A DNA stretch of 35,000 nucleotides from Rhizobium altiplani (GTDB lineage Bacteria; Pseudomonadota; Alphaproteobacteria; Rhizobiales; Rhizobiaceae): assembly GCF_001542405.1 (NCBI RefSeq), contig NZ_LNCD01000038.1:1-35000 (forward strand), written 5' to 3'. The number at the start of each line of letters is the position of its first letter. Positions within the stretch are counted from its first letter, which is position 1. Shown one piece after another: positions 22,821 to 30,775 of this stretch. The position numbers and the translations under genes are program-made. The notes below the pieces were generated by a model. It ran no database searches. It saw nothing but the letters and a program-made list of their open reading frames with translations, and was not told the DNA's origin.

Positions 22821-22836
22821 GATTAATCGTTTAATC
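22821..22836 (-). promoter_or_regulatory. LacI-type operator upstream of the nucleoside operon
   Basis: GATTAATCGTTTAATC is palindromic at seven of eight base pairs with the central CG typical of LacI/GalR operators. On the minus strand it lies directly after a candidate promoter, TCGACA (22862-22867), 17 bases, TACGAA (22839-22844). Bound repressor would cover the transcription start. The promoter boxes are weak matches; the operator is convincing. Confidence 0.8.
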
Positions 22837-22912
22837 ATTTCGTACATCACGCCATTGGCCTTGTCGATTCCAAAATTGCCGCCGCGGTCAGTATTGATGC
22901 GGTGACAGTAAT

Positions 22913-22939
22913 AAAAAAGCCCCGCTGTTGGCGGGGCTT
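22913..22939 (-). terminator. Rho-independent terminator of the efflux operon
   Basis: On the minus strand a stem AAGCCCCGC with GCGGGGCTT (loop of five) is followed by a run of T continuing TTTTTTATT. It ends 16 bases after the outer-membrane-factor stop, so it terminates the RND efflux operon before the lacI promoter region. Confidence 0.93.
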
Positions 22940-22954
22940 GATGTCTCATGTGGC

Positions 22955-24379
22955 TCAGCTTGCCTTTGGTGGCGCGGTGGTCCGCGGTGCGCCCGGATTG
23001 TAGCCGCCGCCGATGGCGACGTTGAGGGAGACATAGTCCTTGGCCATCTGCTGGATGGCTGCAGCAAGACTTGCCTGGGCCAGCGACACCTGGCGCTGCG
23101 CATCGAGCACATCGAGCAGCGAAGATGCACCGTCCTTATAGCTGGCGGTCGACAGTTCCAGGGTTTCCTGCGTCGTCTTCACCTGGGCGCGCAGCGCTTC
23201 CACCGTCTGGGCGTCGCGGCGCACCGCCGAGAGCGCGTTCTCGACCTCTTCGACCGCGCTCAGCACCGTCGATTTCCAGGCGAGATACTGCGTCTTGGCA
23301 TCGGACTTGGCGATGTCGACATTGGCGCGCAGGCGGCCGCCGTCGAAGATCGGCAGCGTCAGGGTCGGGCCGAAGGACCAGCTGGTCAGGCTGCCGCCCG
23401 AGACGCCGGCCACCTTGACATAGCTCGGCGAGATCGAACCCGACAGGGTGATCGTCGGGTAGAGCTGCGAGATGGCAACGCCGATATTGGCGGTAGCGGC
23501 GGCGAGATTCCGCTCGGCGACGCGAATGTCGGGCCGGTTGCGGATCAGGTCGGCCGGGACGCCGGAGGCAATGCCGCCGCGGAAGATCGGCTGTGGTGCG
23601 CCCTTCAGGAGCTCACCGAGCAGTGAGCCGGCCGGCTGGCCGAGCAGCGTGGCGATGTGGTGGGCGGCGACGCGGATGTTGGTTTCCAGACCGGGGATTT
23701 CGGCCTGCGTCGACTGCACCAGTCCTTCGGCCTGGACGACGTCGAGGCGTGAGGCGGCGCCGGCTTCGAGCTGGAACTTGGTCAGCTCGTAGGTTTCCTG
23801 GCGCGACTTCAGGTTGGCGCGCGACAGTGCCAGGCGCTCCTGGAAGAAGCGCAGGTCGATGTAGGAGTTCACCAGATCCTGCAGGAGGGTGAGCTTGGCG
23901 ACGTCGGCGCTGGAATAGGCGGCATCAAGGCTTGCCTGTGCGCTTTCCTTGGAGCGGCGATACTGGCCGAAGAGATCGAGTAGCCAGGAGACGTTGGCTT
24001 CGCCGGCGCTGATGTTGGTGGCGCCGCCTGAGACGCTCCGCTCACCCATCGTGCCGCTCGTGGTGTGGCTGGCACCGACCAGCAGGCTCGGCAACGAACC
24101 GGCGCCGGCCACGGTGACGCCGCCAGCTGCGGCGTTGATGCGTTCTAGGGCCTGCTGTACCGAGAGGTTCTGGTTTAGTCCCTCGCCGACCAGACCGTTC
24201 AGCCTGGTGTCACGATAAGCCGTCCACCACGCTGCCGTCGAGACGTCGCCTATGTTCTTGGCGCCGCCCTCGCTGAACTTCGCCGGAAGCGGCATCTCCG
24301 GAGGAACATGGTCCGGGCCGCTGACACAGCCCGCGAGCAAAAGCAGAAGCGCCGGAGAGGCAAAGCGAAAAGATGCCAT
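22955..24379 (-). CDS. RND efflux outer membrane factor lipoprotein (NodT/OprM family, 474 aa)
   Basis: This is the outer-membrane channel of a tripartite drug efflux system. The lipoprotein signal ends in the lipobox LAGC (about residues 14-17 from ATG 24379), followed by SGPDHVPPEMPLPAKFSEGG. Two TolC-like repeats each have long coiled helices: LDLFGQYRRSKESAQASLDA and LTKFQLEAGAASRLDVVQAE in the first, LTLPIFDGGRLRANVDIAKS and SYKDGASSLLDVLDAQRQVS in the second. RNRPDIRVAERNLAAATANI is a hallmark of the family. The start at 24379 has AGGAAG upstream; 17 further residues in frame (to 24430) would bury the signal. It is 157 bases downstream of the RND pump gene and precedes a strong terminator. 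Confidence 0.95.
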   Translation of the reverse strand: MASFRFASPALLLLLAGCVSGPDHVPPEMPLPAKFSEGGAKNIGDVSTAAWWTAYRDTRLNGLVGEGLNQNLSVQQALERINAAAGGVTVAGAGSLPSLLVGASHTTSGTMGERSVSGGATNISAGEANVSWLLDLFGQYRRSKESAQASLDAAYSSADVAKLTLLQDLVNSYIDLRFFQERLALSRANLKSRQETYELTKFQLEAGAASRLDVVQAEGLVQSTQAEIPGLETNIRVAAHHIATLLGQPAGSLLGELLKGAPQPIFRGGIASGVPADLIRNRPDIRVAERNLAAATANIGVAISQLYPTITLSGSISPSYVKVAGVSGGSLTSWSFGPTLTLPIFDGGRLRANVDIAKSDAKTQYLAWKSTVLSAVEEVENALSAVRRDAQTVEALRAQVKTTQETLELSTASYKDGASSLLDVLDAQRQVSLAQASLAAAIQQMAKDYVSLNVAIGGGYNPGAPRTTAPPKAS

Positions 24380-24536
24380 TAAAAATCTTCCTGTAACTCG
24401 ACCAAATCTATTCTTGTCAGAAGCCTTCATGCTTCGCTATCGGCCGCGCTTCGCTCAAACGAGAAACACCATCCCGAAGCAGTCGGCGGCAATGTATCAA
24501 CGAGTCTCCTCTTCTCACAGTGCATTTATATCACAC

Positions 24537-27500
24537 TCACGCTTCATTTTTTTGCGTCCGCGAGAAGATCCGGCGGATGACAACGAAGAATGAGGGGACA
24601 AAGAAGATGCCGAGAGCCGTTGCTGCGAGCATGCCGCCGAGCACTCCGATGCCGATCGCGTTTTGCGCTGCAGAACCGGCGCCGGTTGCGATTGCAAGCG
24701 GTACGACGCCTAGAATGAAGGCAAGCGATGTCATGATGATGGGGCGTAGGCGCAGGCGCGCTGCCTCGAGTGTCGCCTCTAGCAGTCCCATTCCCGTTTC
24801 CATTCTGTCCTTCGCAAACTCCACGATCAGGATCGCGTTTTTCGCGGCAAGACCTATGGTCGTAAGCAGGCCGACTTTGAAGTAGACGTCGTTCGCCTGG
24901 CCGAAGAACGTTGCGGCAGTGAGGGCCCCGAGGACGCCGACCGGTACGGCCATGATGACGGAGAACGGGATCGACCAGCTTTCGTAAAGCGCTGCCAGGC
25001 AGAGGAAGACGACGAGGACGGAGATCGCGTAGAGCATCGGTGCTTGCGAACCCGACAAACGTTCCTGGTAGGAGATACCTTGCCAGGCGACGGTGTAACC
25101 GCCGCCCAGCTGCGCGGTCAAAGCTTCCATTTCGTTCATCGCGTCACCCGAGCTTACGCCCGGTGGGGACGCGCCGTCGAGCGGGATGGCGCTTACTGCG
25201 TTGAAGCGGGCGAGCGTCGGGGCGCCCTTGACCCATTCTGTGCGGGTGAAGGCGGAGAAGGGCACCATCTCCCCGCTCGAGTTGCGGGCATACCAATGAT
25301 CGAGATCGTCAGGCTGCATGCGGAATGGCGCATCACCCTGCACGTAGACGGGCTTGATCTCGCCGTTCAGCGTGAAGTCGTTCACGTCGCGGCCGGTAAA
25401 AATCACCGAGAGCATCGAATTGACCGCGGAAATATCGACGCCCATCGCGCCGATCTTCTCCTGGTCAATGATGATCTTCATCTGCGGCTCGACTTCCTTG
25501 TTGTTGCTGCGGAGGGCAACGACCTTGCCGCTGGTGTTGGCCATCTGGATCAGCCGCTTCGAGGCAGCATCCAGCGCATCGGTGCCATGGCCGCCGGTAT
25601 CGACGAGATACATCGAGAAGCCGCTCGAGACACCGAGACCCTGGATCGCCGGCGGCAGCAGCGCGAAGACCTGCGCCTCGCGGAAGGTGAAGAAGGTCTT
25701 GAGCGCCCGCGTCACGACAGCCTGGGCATGCAGGTTCGGATCCGTGCGTTCCGAGAAATCCTTGAGCTTGGTGAAAACGATGGCGCTGTTCTGGCCAGAG
25801 CCATTGAAGCCGAAACCAAGCGCGCCGAAGACGGACTGGACGGCTTCCTTCTCGTTCTCGCGGTAGTATTTCTCGACTTTCTCGACGACAGCTTGCGTCT
25901 GCTGCGTCGTCGAACCCGGAGGGGTGGTGACGATTGTCAGCAGAACGCCCTGGTCTTCCTGAGGAAGGAACGAGCTTGGCAGGCGATTGAAGAGATAGGC
26001 GCAACCGACGCCGATAAGAAGGAAGACGAGCATGACGCGGATTGGCCGCTTCAGCAGGTACCCGATGGTTCTCACATATCCATTGGTCGAACGCGTGAAG
26101 TTGCGGTTGAACCAGTCACCGATGCGGTGCTTTTTGTGCTCGCTCACAGGCTTCAGCATCGTCGCGCAAAGCGCTGGCGTCAGCACGATCGCGACGAGTG
26201 CAGAAAGCAGCATCGCCGAGACGATCGTCACGGAGAACTGACGATAGATGATGCCGGTCGAACCGCCGAAGAAGGCCATTGGAATAAAGACGGCGGTGAG
26301 GACGAGCGCGATACCAACGATCGCGCCGGTGATTTCGCCCATCGACTTCTCGGTCGCTTCGAGCGGCGACAGCTTCTCTTCCGTCATGATGCGTTCGACG
26401 TTCTCGACGACGACGATCGCGTCGTCGACGAGGAGGCCGATCGCCAGCACCATGGCAAACATTGTCAGCGTGTTGATCGAATATCCCGCCATGGCGAGAA
26501 TGCCAAAGGTCCCGAGCAGAACCACCGGCACGGCGATCGTCGGAATAAGCGTTGCCCGAAGATTCTGCAGGAAGATCAGCAGCACGATGAACACGAGAAC
26601 GATGGCTTCAATCAGCGTGTGCACGACCTTCTCGATCGACAGCTCGACGAACGGTGTTGTGTCGTACGGATAGGTGATTTCCACGCCTTCCGGCAGGCCG
26701 CGGCTGATGGTGTCGAGGGCAGAGCGTACGCGGGCGGCAGTATCGATGGCGTTGGCGCCGATGGCGAGGTTGACGGCAAAACCGCTCGATGGCTGACCGT
26801 TGTAGCGGGAGGAGCCGCCATAGCTCTCCTGGCCGATCTCGATGCGTGCCACGTCGCTGAGGCGCACGGTGGAACCGTCCTTTTCGACCTTCAGAATGAT
26901 GTGCTCGAAGTCGGAAACGGTAGTGAGCTGGCTCTGCGCCGTAATGGTCACGTTGAGCTGCTGGCCTTCAACTGATGGCTGGGCGCCAAGCGATCCAACG
27001 GAAACCTGGGTGTTCTGTGCTTCGATTGCGGAGGTCACGTCGCCTGTCGTCAATTGGTACTTCAGCAGCTTGTACGGATCGAGCCAGACGCGCATGGCGT
27101 AGCCGGAGCCGAAGATATTGATGCTGCCGACGCCTTCCAACCGCTGGATCTGATCTTCGATGGACGTCGACATGATGTTGCCGAGGTCGACGGAACTGCG
27201 CTTGCCGTCGGTCGAAACGAGCGAGCCGACGAGCAGGATGCTCGACGTCGAGCGGGTGACGCTGATGCCGGCGTCAATGACATCGCCCGGCAGCTTGGAC
27301 TGCACGAGCTGGAGCTTGTTCTGGACCTGAACCTGCGCGATGTCGGGGTCGGCACTGGTGCCGAACGTCAGCGAGATGCTGGCAGAGCCGGTCGACGAGG
27401 TCGAGGTCATGTAAGTCAGGTCGTCGAGGCCGGTCATGCCGTCTTCGATGATGGTCGTCACCGATTTCTCGACCGTTTCGGCACTCGCTCCGCGATAGGT

Positions 27501-27641
27501 CGCGTTGATCCGCACCGTCGTCGGCGCGATATCGGGGTATTGCGAAATCGAGAGCGTAAAGATCGCGAGCAGGCCCGCGAGCATGATCGTAATCGCGATG
27601 ACCCAAGCAAAGATCGGGCGTCGGATGAAAAACTTGGCCAT
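24537..27641 (-). CDS. RND multidrug efflux pump, AcrB/MexB type (HAE1, 1034 aa)
   Basis: This is the inner-membrane proton antiporter that pumps hydrophobic drugs, detergents or plant compounds through the periplasm. The N-terminus MAKFFIRRPIFAWVIAITIM is typical. The proton-relay aspartates are in LLVDDAIVVVENVER of TM4, with FGGSTGIIYRQFSVT, SAMLLSALVAIVLTPALCAT and AKNAILIVEFAKDRMETG following. Two large periplasmic loops and twelve helices fit the length, close to AcrB at about 1049. It lies 44 bases after the fusion-protein gene and is regulated by the upstream TetR protein. In rhizobia such systems (SmeAB, AmeABC, RmrAB, Brucella Bep) handle flavonoids and antibiotics. Which one this equals cannot be decided here. 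Confidence 0.96.
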   Translation of the reverse strand: MAKFFIRRPIFAWVIAITIMLAGLLAIFTLSISQYPDIAPTTVRINATYRGASAETVEKSVTTIIEDGMTGLDDLTYMTSTSSTGSASISLTFGTSADPDIAQVQVQNKLQLVQSKLPGDVIDAGISVTRSTSSILLVGSLVSTDGKRSSVDLGNIMSTSIEDQIQRLEGVGSINIFGSGYAMRVWLDPYKLLKYQLTTGDVTSAIEAQNTQVSVGSLGAQPSVEGQQLNVTITAQSQLTTVSDFEHIILKVEKDGSTVRLSDVARIEIGQESYGGSSRYNGQPSSGFAVNLAIGANAIDTAARVRSALDTISRGLPEGVEITYPYDTTPFVELSIEKVVHTLIEAIVLVFIVLLIFLQNLRATLIPTIAVPVVLLGTFGILAMAGYSINTLTMFAMVLAIGLLVDDAIVVVENVERIMTEEKLSPLEATEKSMGEITGAIVGIALVLTAVFIPMAFFGGSTGIIYRQFSVTIVSAMLLSALVAIVLTPALCATMLKPVSEHKKHRIGDWFNRNFTRSTNGYVRTIGYLLKRPIRVMLVFLLIGVGCAYLFNRLPSSFLPQEDQGVLLTIVTTPPGSTTQQTQAVVEKVEKYYRENEKEAVQSVFGALGFGFNGSGQNSAIVFTKLKDFSERTDPNLHAQAVVTRALKTFFTFREAQVFALLPPAIQGLGVSSGFSMYLVDTGGHGTDALDAASKRLIQMANTSGKVVALRSNNKEVEPQMKIIIDQEKIGAMGVDISAVNSMLSVIFTGRDVNDFTLNGEIKPVYVQGDAPFRMQPDDLDHWYARNSSGEMVPFSAFTRTEWVKGAPTLARFNAVSAIPLDGASPPGVSSGDAMNEMEALTAQLGGGYTVAWQGISYQERLSGSQAPMLYAISVLVVFLCLAALYESWSIPFSVIMAVPVGVLGALTAATFFGQANDVYFKVGLLTTIGLAAKNAILIVEFAKDRMETGMGLLEATLEAARLRLRPIIMTSLAFILGVVPLAIATGAGSAAQNAIGIGVLGGMLAATALGIFFVPSFFVVIRRIFSRTQKNEA

Positions 27642-27685
27642 TGGCTTACTGTTCCTGTGCGGCTCTGATCACGGTTCGTCGCGAA

Positions 27686-28906
27686 TTACTTCGCGGCGGG
27701 CTTCTGCGCTTCACCGGATGCGGCCTGATCAGCGGGCACGACGATGCCCTTGTCATTGATTTTCATCGGCATTGGCTTGACGGGCATGCCTGCCGTAATC
27801 GACTGCAGGCCACTGACGATCAGCTGGTCGCCGTCCTTGATACCCTCGGTCACAAGCCAGGCGTTGTTCGAAGGAGATGCGTTTTCGAAGATGCGGGTTT
27901 CGACCTTGCCGTCGGCTGAGACGAACTGCGCGGTCAGCTCACCATTTGCATTTCGGCTGGTGGCAAGCTGCGGCAGCGCATAGCCTTGCTCCGCGCCGAG
28001 TTCCAGCGTCGCGCGGACATACATGCCGGGCAAGATGATGTGATCTGGATTCGGGAAGCGCACGCGGATGATAAACGTCCCGGTCGTCTCGCTGACCACG
28101 GACTTCGACATGTCGAGCGTGCCCTTCTGGTCATATTCCTTGCCGTTTTCGAGGATGAGGCGGAAGGCGGCATTGCCGGCGTTGCCCTTGACCTCGCCGC
28201 TGCGGATCGCGTCGCGAAGCCGCAGCAGGTTGGTGCTCGACTCCGTCAATAGAATGTAGACCGGGTCCAACTGGCGCACGGTGGTGAGCGCCGCCGTCTG
28301 GTTGGCCGCGACGACGTTGCCGACGTTGTATGCCGTCTGGTCGATAACGCCGTCAAACGGCGCAGTGATCTTCGTGTGGTCGACATCGATTTCGGCGGCA
28401 GTCAGCGCTGCCTTCGCGGATTCGACCTCGGCCTGCGCCTGCAGAAGGTTGGTGCGTGCGGTCTCAAGCTCGATCTGCGTCGCGCCCGAGCCGACTAGGC
28501 GCTGGTAACGATCGAAATTACTTTGCGCGCTGGGAACGCTGGCTTCGGCCTTGGCAATGGCGGCGCGCGCTTGTGCAGCGGTTGCCAGGTAAGGTGCGTC
28601 TTCGATCTGATAGAGGACGTCGCCCTTCTTGACTTCGCCACCTTCCTTGAAGGGGATCTCGCGGATGATGCCGCTCACCTGCGGGCGAATGTCGGCGATC
28701 TGCGAAGCCTCGGCCCGGCCAGGCAGGATCGTGGTGACGGGGAAGGTGGCCTTCGTCAGGGATATCACGCCAACCGGCGCGGCTTGCTGGGCGGCGGCTG
28801 CACCCGCGGCCCCGGCCGCGCCCTGCTTGTTGCCGCTGTCGCTGCATGCGGCGAGGACGCCGCCGATCGCGAGGGCGGAGGAAACGAGGAAAATGCGCTG
28901 TATCAT
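27686..28906 (-). CDS. RND efflux membrane fusion lipoprotein (AcrA/MexA type, 406 aa)
   Basis: This is the periplasmic adaptor linking pump and outer membrane factor. The lipoprotein signal is MIQRIFLVSSALAIGGVLAA with Cys21, then an Ala/Gln/Gly-rich linker. The first lipoyl half is AEASQIADIRPQVSGIIREI, the helical hairpin spans about 100-175 (TAAQARAAIAKAEASVPSAQ onward), the second lipoyl half is ITAPFDGVIDQTAYNVGNVV, and beta-barrel and membrane-proximal parts follow. Length matches AcrA. It is first in the pump operon, 137 bases downstream of the tetR stop, and that gap carries a candidate operator. Confidence 0.95.
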   Translation of the reverse strand: MIQRIFLVSSALAIGGVLAACSDSGNKQGAAGAAGAAAAQQAAPVGVISLTKATFPVTTILPGRAEASQIADIRPQVSGIIREIPFKEGGEVKKGDVLYQIEDAPYLATAAQARAAIAKAEASVPSAQSNFDRYQRLVGSGATQIELETARTNLLQAQAEVESAKAALTAAEIDVDHTKITAPFDGVIDQTAYNVGNVVAANQTAALTTVRQLDPVYILLTESSTNLLRLRDAIRSGEVKGNAGNAAFRLILENGKEYDQKGTLDMSKSVVSETTGTFIIRVRFPNPDHIILPGMYVRATLELGAEQGYALPQLATSRNANGELTAQFVSADGKVETRIFENASPSNNAWLVTEGIKDGDQLIVSGLQSITAGMPVKPMPMKINDKGIVVPADQAASGEAQKPAAK

Positions 28907-29017
28907 AATGAATTCCTTGTGCGGTGGCGTCCGAACCAGTGACCTTCTTCAACAAGCAAGGCCGACCGTCGATCCAGAATCAAATGCCACTGATCCGAAT
29001 TTAAGAAAGACTTTACG

Positions 29018-29045
29018 AAGTGACGTAAGTTATGAATCGTCACTT
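29018..29045. promoter_or_regulatory. Candidate TetR operator upstream of the efflux operon
   Basis: A perfect 8-bp inverted repeat, AAGTGACG and CGTCACTT, is separated by 12 AT-rich bases. It overlaps the tetR stop codon and lies 112 bases upstream of the fusion-protein start. The 28-bp span fits a TetR-family dimer site. No U-tract follows, so a terminator role is less likely. Confidence 0.6.
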
Positions 29046-29646
29046 AGCAAGCGCTATTTTGCAGTGCGGCATCCACGAAAATGACGATCTGCTTTGCGCG
29101 CTGGACAAGTGTATCCTTATCATCACGGGCGATCAGAACGGGATGCAGGACACTCGCCAGGACATCGGCAACGGTGTTGGCGGCATCTGCGGCGCTACTG
29201 CAGTGATAGCGACCTTCGGCGACACCTGCTCGTATGATTTCATCCAGTTTCCGGACGATGCGCTCCCTATATCGATTGCCGGCCTCGAGCTTGGCCTGCA
29301 CCGTCATCAGGACCATTTCAAAGATGTAGGGGTTCTGCTGGATATCCTGTAGGTGACTGTCCAGCAGGCGCAAGACAAAGCGCAGCAACTGCTCATTTGG
29401 CGGTAGCGCATCGTCAAAGGTCGCGAAGCGGTCAGCTACATCGCCCAGATGGCGTTCAGCGATCGCATCGACGAGGGCGGCTTTCGAGCGGAAGTGCTTG
29501 AAGACGTTGGCAGGCGACATTCCAAGCGCGGCAGCAATGTCGGCGATCGAAACGGCGACGAAACCGCGTTGGCGGAACAACAATTCCGCCATGGACAGAA
29601 TGTCTTCACGAGTCTCTTCGGCCTTACGTCTTGGCCTGCGTGCCAT
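29044..29646 (-). CDS. TetR-family repressor of the RND efflux operon (200 aa)
   Basis: The DNA-binding domain comprises EETREDILSMAELLFRQRGF and VSIADIAAALGMSPANVFKH, followed by FRSKAALVDAIAERH; this is a standard TetR helix-turn-helix at about residues 10-60. The C-terminal ligand domain is helical and resembles the group with a TetR_C33/SmeR-like region (LLRFVLRLLDSHLQDIQQNP, YIFEMVLMTVQAKLEAGNRY). ATG 29646 is preferred (GGGGA six bases upstream); ATG 29664 would add six residues. The gene is on the same strand as, and just upstream of, the pump genes. Local repression of the pump, relieved by its drug substrates, is the usual arrangement. Confidence 0.92.
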   Translation of the reverse strand: MARRPRRKAEETREDILSMAELLFRQRGFVAVSIADIAAALGMSPANVFKHFRSKAALVDAIAERHLGDVADRFATFDDALPPNEQLLRFVLRLLDSHLQDIQQNPYIFEMVLMTVQAKLEAGNRYRERIVRKLDEIIRAGVAEGRYHCSSAADAANTVADVLASVLHPVLIARDDKDTLVQRAKQIVIFVDAALQNSAC

Positions 29647-29705
29647 CCATTCCCCTGCCGGCACGAGGCCGGCCCCCAGTTTTCCAGATGCTAGCGCTAA
29701 GGACG

Positions 29706-29736
29706 GAAAGCCTGCAAGCTAATGTTGCAGGCTTTC
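29706..29736 (-). terminator. Hairpin terminator after purC
   Basis: A perfect 12-bp stem (GAAAGCCTGCAA with TTGCAGGCTTTC, loop of seven) begins 12 bases beyond the purC stop. The arms end in TTTC on both strands, so it may stop transcription of purC on the minus strand before tetR. It is the longest perfect hairpin in the window. Confidence 0.75.
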
Positions 29737-29748
29737 TATCGCGCGACT

Positions 29749-30705
29749 TTAAGAGAAGTAGACGGACAGATTCTTGCGGACGCGCTCGACCGGCGTCGCG
29801 CAGCTGTCGTCGGGAACGAAGCGTTGCGCCGTGATGCTCTCGTAGGCCTTGATGTAGACCTTGGAGGTCTGCTGGATCAGTTCGACGGGAATCTCCGGTA
29901 TTTCGTCCTTGTAAGGATCACAACGCTCGGCGACCCAGGCGCGAACGAAGTCCTTGTCGAAGCTTGTCGGGCGCGCGCCTGCCTCGAAACTTGACTGGTA
30001 GCTGTCGGCAAGCCAGTAGCGGCTGCTGTCGGGTGTGTGGATTTCGTCCGCGAGAATGATGTTGCCGTTCTCGTCCGTGCCGAACTCATATTTGGTGTCG
30101 ACAAGGATGAGCCCGCGCTTGGCCGCAAGTTCCTGGCCGCGGGCAAAGAGAGCCAGCGCGTAACGCGAGAGCGTTTCCCATTGTTCCTTGGTCAAGAGCC
30201 CGCGCTCGACGATCTCGGCAGGCGTCAACGGTTCGTCGTGGCCGCCATCGAATTCCTTGCTGGTCGGCGTGATGACTGGGGTCGGGAGTTTCTGGTTGTC
30301 GCGCATGCCGTCCGGCAGTCGCATGCCGTACATCTCGCGCTCGCCCTTCTTGTAAAGAGTGAGGATCGAGGTCCCCGTGGTGCCGGCGAGATAACCGCGA
30401 ACGACGATTTCCACCGGCAGGATATCGAGACGCTTGCCGATGACAACGTTCGGATCGGGATAGTCGAGAACGTGGTTGGGGCAGATGTCCTTCGTCGCCT
30501 CGAACCAGTAGCGGGCCGTCTGCGTGAGGACCTGGCCCTTGTAAGGGATGCAGGTGAGGATGCGATCGAACGCACTCAATCGGTCTGTGCTGATGATGAT
30601 GCGGCGCCCATCCGGCAGGTCATAGTTCTCGCGAACCTTGCCACGGTAGTAATTGGGGAGCTCTGGGAAATGGGCTTCGGAGAGGATTCGCACGGGCTCG
30701 ACCAT
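29749..30705 (-). CDS. purC: SAICAR synthetase (phosphoribosylaminoimidazole-succinocarboxamide synthase, 318 aa)
   Basis: This enzyme joins CAIR and aspartate using ATP in de novo purine synthesis. Motifs include [20 protein letters not shown] with the ATP-loop, [28 protein letters not shown] and the family signature [20 protein letters not shown] followed by [12 protein letters not shown]. At 318 residues it belongs to the long, yeast Ade1-like form, not the short form of about 240-255 residues. Many Rhizobiales carry one gene of each form, so a second purC elsewhere is likely. ATG 30705 gives [17 protein letters not shown]. The gene lies 70 bases after the SLC13 permease gene. Confidence 0.95.
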   Translation of the reverse strand: MVEPVRILSEAHFPELPNYYRGKVRENYDLPDGRRIIISTDRLSAFDRILTCIPYKGQVLTQTARYWFEATKDICPNHVLDYPDPNVVIGKRLDILPVEIVVRGYLAGTTGTSILTLYKKGEREMYGMRLPDGMRDNQKLPTPVITPTSKEFDGGHDEPLTPAEIVERGLLTKEQWETLSRYALALFARGQELAAKRGLILVDTKYEFGTDENGNIILADEIHTPDSSRYWLADSYQSSFEAGARPTSFDKDFVRAWVAERCDPYKDEIPEIPVELIQQTSKVYIKAYESITAQRFVPDDSCATPVERVRKNLSVYFS

Positions 30706-30775
30706 CCTTCTGCGTTGATCGGGAACTTTTCCCCTGCTCTAGTTCCATTGCCGGGGATGTCAAGCAAACCGGCTC

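Noticed and set aside
25044..26975. 643-aa plus-strand open frame
   Set aside because: It is the antisense shadow of the RND pump gene, with an unnatural composition of His, Asp and Arg and no domain.
29018..29045. Terminator of tetR
   Set aside because: The inverted repeat has a 12-base loop and no T-run; an operator fits better, although this is not proven.
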